Below, piece after piece: positions 26,501 through 35,500 of a DNA stretch of 64,000 bases (positions are counted from its first letter, which is position 1; each line of letters starts with the position of its first letter). The notes beneath the pieces were generated by a model. That model saw only the letters and a program-made list of their open reading frames with translations. It was not told the DNA's origin and made no database searches. The position numbers and the translations under genes were made by a program. Source of the DNA: Diphasiastrum complanatum (taxonomy: Eukaryota; Streptophyta; Lycopodiopsida; Lycopodiales; Lycopodiaceae); contig MU832036.1 of the NCBI GenBank assembly GCA_029204225.1, forward strand, positions 1 through 64,000, read 5' to 3'.

Positions 26501-29500
26501 AGAACAGAACTATTACACTATTGTTTTGCAACTTGAAATCATATCCCCTTACAGAACCCTTTAAACAAACACTGCATCAAATTAGTCTAAAATGACCAGC
26601 CTTTAAAAAATCACACCAACAACAAAACATGCGTGACTTTGAGATATGAACTTCTACAGAATTTTTGGAACAGTATATTATATCAGAAAGGATCCCATCT
26701 TGCAAATAGAGCAGATCATTCTGAAAAAATATGCTCTGCACAGGTAGTGATCTTCCTTGGCATGCGCCCTTAACTACCAACTCTTCAATGAAGTTAATCA
26801 TCATCTTAAAAATATTTTCAACTTGCATTCACTGCATCATGATAGAGCCAATACAGGCCAGCAGTTAGAATGTGAATTGTCATTCTATCGAAACAATTTA
26901 AATTCAAAAACTAATTGTACATGTTGACTTTTTACAGAATTTACGCTGCTTACAAGAAGATCTTCATTACTAGCATATATCTAGCAGTGCTCACAACATC
27001 ATCTAGTGGGACATTATCTCCAGAAGCAAGAAACCTTGTTTCATCCAAATGCCAGGATATTTCATGTGGATATGTAATCTAGGTGTCTGCAATTTTTGTG
27101 AAAATGTCCATATATGAAACTAATCTCAGTGGTAAAGTTTAGTACTTCAGTGTTCAGGTTCCAATGCTAGTGATACATGAGTGGAATTATAAGACTTTCA
27201 TGCACCTTGTACCAAATTCCTTTCCTAGACAAAATAGTAGCACCTGACTTGATGTTTTCCAATATACAGGTGTGAATGTGAATACATTTCTACACAAGTA
27301 CTCCATCCTTTAACTTTAAAGTTCACTACAAAGGATGAAGGTATTGGGGACTACCTGTCACAGCAAGTAACTTCTCTAATCGAAGCAAGTGAAAATAAAT
27401 AAGCATTGGCAAGCCTCAAGTATGCTGAGTACATCTCGATCTGTTGGTGGCGTACAGGAATCACTCTGCACATACATAAATGCAATTTTCACTTGCTGCC
27501 TCAAGAAAAGATTACACGAAGATAACAATCTTAAAGAAATAGGACTAGAATGTTGCAAATATGGAAACTAGATCACTATTACACATTTCTAAAGTTCACC
27601 CATGACACAAGCATGTAATTGGTCAACGAGCGCGCTCTCTCTCTCTCTCTCTCTCATGGATGGTATCCAACCGCAACCCACTTTACCTTGGTGTTACGTA
27701 ATTCGGCCCTCGCTGAGCTAGAAGCACTTAAGAAATACATACCCAACATACTTTTGTTAGAACACCCCTTTCTCATGGTTAATCATTTCGATGGTCAGGA
27801 TCTGAAATCATCCTATGGTTGGGAGCAATGGCTTCCTTCACAAGTCACATTATGGATATTCTTTCACAACCTTATCTTTCCATGGAAAGGGAAAAACCGT
27901 TGACTATATAAGGGTGGCTAATTTGAGTGTCACCACCACTCCTCATCTTCCTATTTCTCTTCTCTTTACTATGTCATGTCAGTATTGGCAGAAGAGGCCT
28001 GCTTCTCCAACGCCCTTCCAAGAGGTCACGGACTACGATTTAATAATACAAAGGTGAGTAGTTCTTCGCTACTTTAACATAGCATAATGATGCATGCTTC
28101 TTTTCAATACTAAAACTTGTGATGAACACACTTTTTTTCAGCAGTCCCTAGCATGCATTCCGCTGCTTACTAGCTTTAAAGTTTGGTGATCCATCAGCGC
28201 TTGAGCACGACCTCAATATGGCTATGAAAATCACGTTTTTGGTATGTTTCAGTAGGCTGCTGGCCTCTTGAATTTTTTCTAGATTATTGTATACTGTGAA
28301 TTGCTGATGCAGCGATTGTAGGATGCTTCAAAGCAAGCATGTCTTGCATAAGACTTGCATAGATTGTATAAGGAAAGGCTTACAGCATACATAACCTTTT
28401 GTACGAGCACCTTCAGCAATGAAGTATCTCTTTGGTAGTGCGCTGGAGCGCTACATGTAACCACACTTATCTACACAGCATTCAATAGGACCTGCATTTA
28501 TTGCCAACATACCTTGCTGTTTTTTACAGTTTTCTTTCCATATTGAACTAAATGTGATATTGTCTTCACAATTGATCTGTTGCTCTACCATAGGCAACTG
28601 AAAATTCGACACTAGTATTTGTGTTTTGACACATACCTCAAACGTTGGTGATTCAGGTATGAGTATAGAAAGATTACGCCTCAACAAGTGTACTATAGCA
28701 ATATGTACTGTAATAATTCAAGTCTACTGAAATGTGTAAGGATCGTTTTTGTTAACGAATAACCTGCTAAGAGGTCTCAAGAATGCTACATTGGGCAGAT
28801 TTTGAAGCGGTTCAAGATGGAAGATTGCAAGCCGGTTGCTACACCTATGGAGACAGGCCTGAAATTAAGTAATCAAGGTGATGGTGAAGCATTTGATACT
28901 ACTTTATATTGTCAAGCTATTGGCTCTCATTTACCTATGTAATTCAAGACCGGACATTTCTTATAGTGTCTCACTCATGAGTCAATTCATGTGAAAGATT
29001 TCAGATCCTTAAGATCCAATCTACTTAAATGATCTTTGGTTAGAAAGAGAAATACACTACCAATTTCACCAATGTAGAAAAATCAGCATCTACACACAAT
29101 TTGAGATGCAAACACTAATAGAACTTGATCAAACTTGAATGAAATGATTATGTACTGTTGCTGTCCGTACAAAACCAGCAAGCTACTGTATTTCACACGT
29201 GTGGATCCAAAAATAGCAAATATAGATCATTCTACACATAGAATTGCAAGCAATCACCAAGATAGTGCACCAATGGATAGTAGAACCCAAGAGAACCATG
29301 TATAAGCATGAAATGAGATAGAGAAGAGAGAAGATTACTCTCTCCACGAGTTACATCCTTTTATAGCAGGTCCAAACCCTATTTGGCCACTTGGCTTTTC
29401 CACCAAAATGCTAACCCTACCAATTTTAGGTCTAGATTCAATGTACCCAACTTATTCAAATTGAATCTACTCAAACTCGCATTCTATCTTTCCCACACTT

Positions 29501-32500
29501 TCAAAAAGTGTTTATTCAAATGAAATTTAGACTAACGAACTTTGAAAACTCAACCTCTAAGTCTAAAACAAGTTTTGGCCTCAATATGCCAAATATGGAA
29601 ATATTGCAAAATGTGATGAAACTAGTTGAATCTTTCACACTCCCTCTTCAACTAGTTTTAGCATAGACTTTGATAATACTCCAAGTGAAGTCCTATGCTT
29701 CATGAACAAGTCTTTTCCGAATGCTTTGGTGAAGATATCAACTACACATTCCCTTGAAGACACATGTTGAAGCTCCACCTCCTTTGCAATGACTCGCTCC
29801 CTCACAAAATGATATTGTATCTCAATATGCTTGCTCCTAGCATGAAAGATAGGATTGGATGCCATTCTTTAGGCTGATTGATTGTCACAAAAGATGATTG
29901 GGCTCTCTGAAAAATCCAGCAAGTGAAGATCCTTGATCATCCTCTTGATCCATACCATCTCCTTTGTGCAATGTGTAAGAGCTTTGTACTCGGCCTCACT
30001 AGATGACAATGAGATAGTGGCTTGTTTCTTTGACATCCATGATATAGCTCCATCACCTATGAAAATACAATAAGAACTAATGGATTTCCTATCCATTACA
30101 TCTCCAGCATAGTCCGAATCTGAAAATCCAAAAAGATTAGGTGATGATCCCTCATACAATAGGCCAAAATCTCGAGTTCCAATGATGTACCTCAAAACTC
30201 GCTTTCCTAGCTTCCAATGCTCCTAGCATAGTTTTTGCCAATAAAACTTTGATCCATCATAAGAATGATCTTTTTCCTAAGAATAGATCTCCTTTCAATG
30301 ATCATGTAATGCTCAAAATAGAAACAACCATAATTGATATAGAGAATAGTGTTCACTTGGGATGCTTCACTATTTCTTACATCAATTTTGCATGTAAAAA
30401 TGTGACTAGAACATGAAGAATCAAATAGAATGTAAATGAAATGATTCCACCATGCTTCCAACTCTGAACTCTCTGGAAAAATACAGCAAACAAACAATAA
30501 ATGTGAGTGATCAACTTTTGCTTGCATGTCTCCTCCTCCTTTGTCCTTTGTTGCCTTGTATCCACCATGATACTCCATGAATGAGCCTCCATCTTCATCT
30601 TGCCACAAGAAACCATCAAACCTTGGAAATCCATGAGTAGGTGAGTACATAAATGATGCAAATCCAGCACCACATGACTCCATAAACCAAGTAGCTTGCA
30701 CTAGTCCATCTTCAAGATCTACTTGACACAAGAAAATGACCATGAATTCACCAAAAATTGACAATCTCCAAGTATTGGCACCAAGTAGCTCAACACTTGA
30801 GAACTTAGCCATGGATGAGTGACATAATGAACCTCCAATAGCTTCATTTCCATCAGCAAAATCAGTCAAGAATGCTAGTACAAATCCAACATCAAAACAA
30901 TGCTCACCAATGTAGCTAGTTTTACCATATCTTGACAATTTGCACACATCCACATGAAATTGCTCAAACATGAGATAGAACAAGTAAAGTAAACTTGAAC
31001 AACACTTCCTTGCTGCTCCTTTGACCTTACTTGAGTCTTCAATATGCTGCAAAAACAGATCCATAACACTTTTTCCAATTACCTCTCCTTTGATGCTCTT
31101 GACTAGCTCCAAATTGCCACCTTCCCTTTTGACTAGTTGAAGCACTTCGAGATCAACTTCTTGATCTTCAACTTGATCATCAAAGTCATTGAACAAACTT
31201 TGTTTTCCAGATCCATTACTTGATTTTATAGCAAGACAACATCCATCCACTTGCATAGCTCCATGTACACAAGAAGATCTTCCAAAAGATGTTCCACTCT
31301 TCATAAGAGATTGATACTCAAGATCCATTGCTTGGATCCACTCCTCTTCTTTCCTTGCTTGATCTACACTTGTAGGCTCATCCAAAGAGGTTAGGAAAGC
31401 AACATAATTTCCAGAAATTACTTGCTTACCCTTTTGATCATATGTGAGCCTTGAAGGTACTTGTCTTTCTCTTGATGTTCTCCTTGGCTTTTGACTTGAT
31501 GAAGGTCCATCATCACCACCATCCAAAGTAGGATCCTTCTCATCAACATCAAGAATGTTAGATCCATCTACTTTACCATCAATCATGCTTGAAGACACCT
31601 TTGGAATGTTTCCCTCATCAAAAATGACATCTCTACCAACAAAAATACCTCTTCTTGAAGATGGATCCTCCTTGGTCCTATCATCAAGAGTAATGTTGAC
31701 ATAGCATGTGCATCCAAAGGTTCTTAGAAAGTTGACACTCGGCCTCCTCTTGAATAGCATCTCAAAAGGTGTCCTTCCATCCAAAATAGCACTCGGCCAC
31801 CTATTGCACAAGAAATTGGCACACAACAAAGCTTGATCCCAAAATGGTTTGTCAAGAATAGCACTTAACCTCATAGCTTTAGCACTTTCACATAAAGTTC
31901 TATTCTTCCTTTCAGCCACTCCATTTTGTTGTGGGGTCCTTGATGTTGTATACTCCCTCTTGATCCCATGCTCATCACAAAAGGCCTTGAACTTGTTAGA
32001 TATGTACTCACCACCATTGTCACCTCTCAAGCACTTGATCTTTGTGGAAAATTGGTTCTCCCTTGCATTCTTGAACTTGACAAAGACATCATACACTTCA
32101 TCCTTGCTCTTTAGTAGATAGATCCAACAAAATCTACTAAAATCATCAATGAATGTTACATACATCTTAGCTCCACTATTGCTAATTGTAGTACATCCAT
32201 GAATATCCAAATGTACAAGTTGAAAAGGCTTTGTAGATCTAGAAATAGATCTAGTATAAGGTAGTCTATGTGACTTAGACAAAGCACAAGACTCACAAAC
32301 ATACTTGTCATTACTTAAGGAACTTGGAAGACCAATCACAACCTTCTTCCTTGCCATTACCTCCAATGACTTAAAGTTGAGGTGTCCCATCCTTTTGTGC
32401 CAAACCTCTTGAATAGAAATTTGCTCCCTTGCAACACATCCAACTTGGTTAGCAATAACACAAGCATCAAGTTTGAACAACTTCCCTTGCCTTTTACCTT

Positions 32501-35500
32501 TTCCAATCAAGACATTCTTCCTTTTGATCAAACAAGCATCTCCATCAAACTCCACCTTGAGGCCCTTACTTAGCATTTGACTCACACTAAGCAAATTCTT
32601 GGTAATAGATGGAATAAACAAGACATCCTCCAAATGAACATTCCTATTTGTAGAGAGAGAAATAGGAATTGTGCCAATCCCTTTGATTGCACACTCACCA
32701 TCATTGGCCGTGTAGATCACCCTCTTGTCATCTCCATATGCCAACAAAGAAGTGAAGTACTCTTTGTGAAAGGTCATGTGTGAACTTGCTCCACTATCAA
32801 TCCACCAAGGATCTAGATCTCCATCATTAGCAAGCATACATGAAGATATCACAAAAGCATCATCATTTGCATCTTGCACATCCAAACCATCCTCATCAAG
32901 AGTAAGATTACCTTGCTTGTCTCCTTGATCTCTCTTCTTCTTGTAGCACTCACTTGTAAAGTGTCCTTTGATGCCACAATAGAAGCACTTGAGCTTTGAT
33001 CTATCCTTCTTTTTGCCACTTGAAGAAGCATCCACTTGATCTTGCCCTTTAGACCACTTGCTTTTGGTTTTGCCCTTGAATTTGCCCTTTGTGAACATAG
33101 CATCCTCTTGAGGTGTCGATGTAGATCCACCTCTTGCTTGAAGCCTATATTCCTCATTGATCAAGATCTCTTGAAGATCCATCAAACTTGGCAAAGTCTT
33201 TTGAATAGCAATACTTTGAACAATGTTAGCATGAGCATCCAACAAGCCATTAAGAATCACTTGAATAAGCTCTCCTTCCTTAATGCTTTCATCTATGCAA
33301 GCTAACTCATCATTCAATGCTTTCATTCTCAAAACAAAAGTACTTGGACTTTCTTCATTCTTTTGCAAACAAGAAAAGATTTGCCTTCTTAGAGTCAACA
33401 CTCTAGAAGTAGACTTGGATTCGTAAAGCTTCTTCAATGAATTCCAAGCTTCCAAAGATGATGTGCACTTACCAACTTCCTTGAGAAGTTCATTGGTAAC
33501 ATTCATCTTTATCATGTGTAGAGCCTTCTTGGCCCTCTTGTCATACCTCAATTGATCTTGTTGTGTTGCTTGTCTCTCCTCCAAACCTACAACAATATCC
33601 AAAACATCATTCATCTCAAGAAGTGACTCCATCCTCACTTTCCATAATGAATAGTTACTTGAGGTAAGCCTATCATTGGCTTCCAACATGACTCCAATTG
33701 AGGTTGCCATGTAGCAATGACCTGATCTTCTCTTTCAACCTACTTCAATGCACAAAGCACTCCTTTGAATAACAACAAATGCTTTCAAAAGAAATCACCA
33801 AGATTTGAAACTATCTCACAAATTCTCTTCTAGCACTTATCCAAGCAAATCAACACATAGAATCATGGAATCTTGATCAACCTATGATCTATCCTCAATC
33901 AATGACTTTTGCCACTTCCTAAGATTGAAACACACTCAAATGAAGTCCAGCAACCTCATTATCTAGAGACCCAATCAAAATTAGGGTTTTGACAAAATCA
34001 CAAAAAATTGACTATTCCAAATCTACATGCAAATGCTGAAAATTTGATATGCAATCTATAAGCCACCACTTAGGCTGAACCAATGATCCAAAAATCGGCC
34101 AAATCCAGCATGTGAATTCAAAAAACGGAATTGAACAAGTATATTGACCTATTTAGTGTTTTGATCTACAAAAGATCCAATCTACAAAAGCAAAAAATCC
34201 AATTTTGGTGTAGAATCCTCTCTAGCATGCTCTAGACTTGATATCTTCACCAAATCATTGATAGATCTGATTTCCTCCTTCATAACCTGAAACACAAGCT
34301 CTGATACCATGTGAAAGATTTCAGATCCTTAAGATCCAATCTACTTAAATGATCTTTGGTTAGAAAGAGAAATACACTACCAATTTCACCAATGTAGAAA
34401 AATCAGCATCTACACACAATTTGAGATGCAAACACTAATAGAACTTGATCAAACTTGAATGAAATGATTATGTACTGTTGCTGTCCGTACAAAACCAGCA
34501 AGCTACTGTATTTCACACGTGTGGATCCAAAAATAGCAAACATAGATCATTCTACACATAGAATTGCAAGCAATCACCAAGATAGTGCACCAATGGATAG
34601 TAGAACCCAAGAGAACCATGTATAAGCATGAAATGAGATAGAGAAGAGAGAAGATTACTCTCTCCACGAGTTACATCCTTTTAAGCAGGTCCAAACCCTA
34701 TTTGGCCACTTGGCTTTCCCACCAAAATGCTAACCCTACCAATTTTGGGTCTAGATTCAATGTACCCAACTTATTCAAATTGAATCTACTCAAACTCACA
34801 TTCTATCTTTCCCACACTTTCAAAAAGTGTTTATTCAAATGAAATTTAGACTAATGAACTTTGAAAACTCAACCTCTAAGTCTAAAACAAGTTTTGGCCT
34901 CAATATGCCAAATATGGAAATATTGCAAAATGTGATGAAACTAGTTGAATCTTTCACAATTCATGCATGCCCCGATGACATCACATTGGAAAGTGTTAAA
35001 GAGGATCTTTCGATATTTTCAAGGAACAAGAAACCGTGGACTGGTTTTTCATGCTTGTGATGATGCATGTTTGGTTGGTTTTAGTGACTCGGATTGGGGT
35101 GAAGATCAAGACACTAGACGCTCTACAAGTGGACATTGCTTTTTCTATGGAAATTCTGCAATTTCTTGGTCAAGTAAAAAGCAGCCCACTGCTGCTACTT
35201 CTTCTATTGAGGCAGAATATAGAGCGATATTTTCAGCCACAACGGAGTGTTTATGGCTGAGAAGACTACTTGTTGACATGAAGTTTGGCGAGCCCTCAGA
35301 TACTCTTATTTTGAGTGGTAGTCAAAGTGTTATTGCCATTGCACGGAATCCTGTTTTTCATGCGAGGACGAGCACATCTAGATCCATTGTCACTTTGTTC
35401 GGGAGAGACTTCATGATGGAGACATTTTACTTGAGTATTGTCCTACAAAGGATAATATTGCGGACCTCTTCACTAAGGCGTTGCCTAAAGAGAAATTTGA

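Larger units (their letters stand above)
18856..27354 (-). other. MED33 introns 2-9 (0.2-1.7 kb each); no embedded genes seen
   Basis: Introns between the listed exons are 27354-25659, 25283-23931, 23616-22134, 22041-21843, 21490-20271, 20062-19813, 19697-19237 and 19077-18856. All are AT-rich. Only intron 6 shows structure: a diverged duplication at 20426-20630 and 20718-20885, and an open 60-codon sense-strand stretch at 21419-21238 that does not fit the splice phase. Intron 11 (2902-2572, outside this span) is also plain. Confidence 0.8.
28990..34958 (-). mobile_element. Complete young Ty1/copia retrotransposon lacking reverse transcriptase
   Basis: LTRs of 650 bp (28990-29639) and 649 bp (34310-34958) begin TGTGAAAGA and end TCTTTCACA. 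About six differences by eye (five substitutions, one indel) indicate recent insertion. Target duplication ATTCA lies at 28985-28989 and 34959-34963. On the minus strand the PBS TGGTATCAGAGC is at 34309-34298 and the PPT (GAAGAGGGAG) adjoins 29640. Gag, zinc knuckle, protease and integrase are intact in one frame. RT is missing, replaced by about 1 kb of unrelated open sequence, and RNase H carries a stop. It must have moved using proteins from another element. Confidence 0.93.

Noticed and set aside
26577-26828. Open frame with [16 protein letters not shown], at first taken for a MED33 exon
   Set aside because: Exon 2 joins exon 3 directly in phase and together they cover this family region ([18 protein letters not shown]). 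The 26.7-kb frame has no usable acceptor in the right phase.
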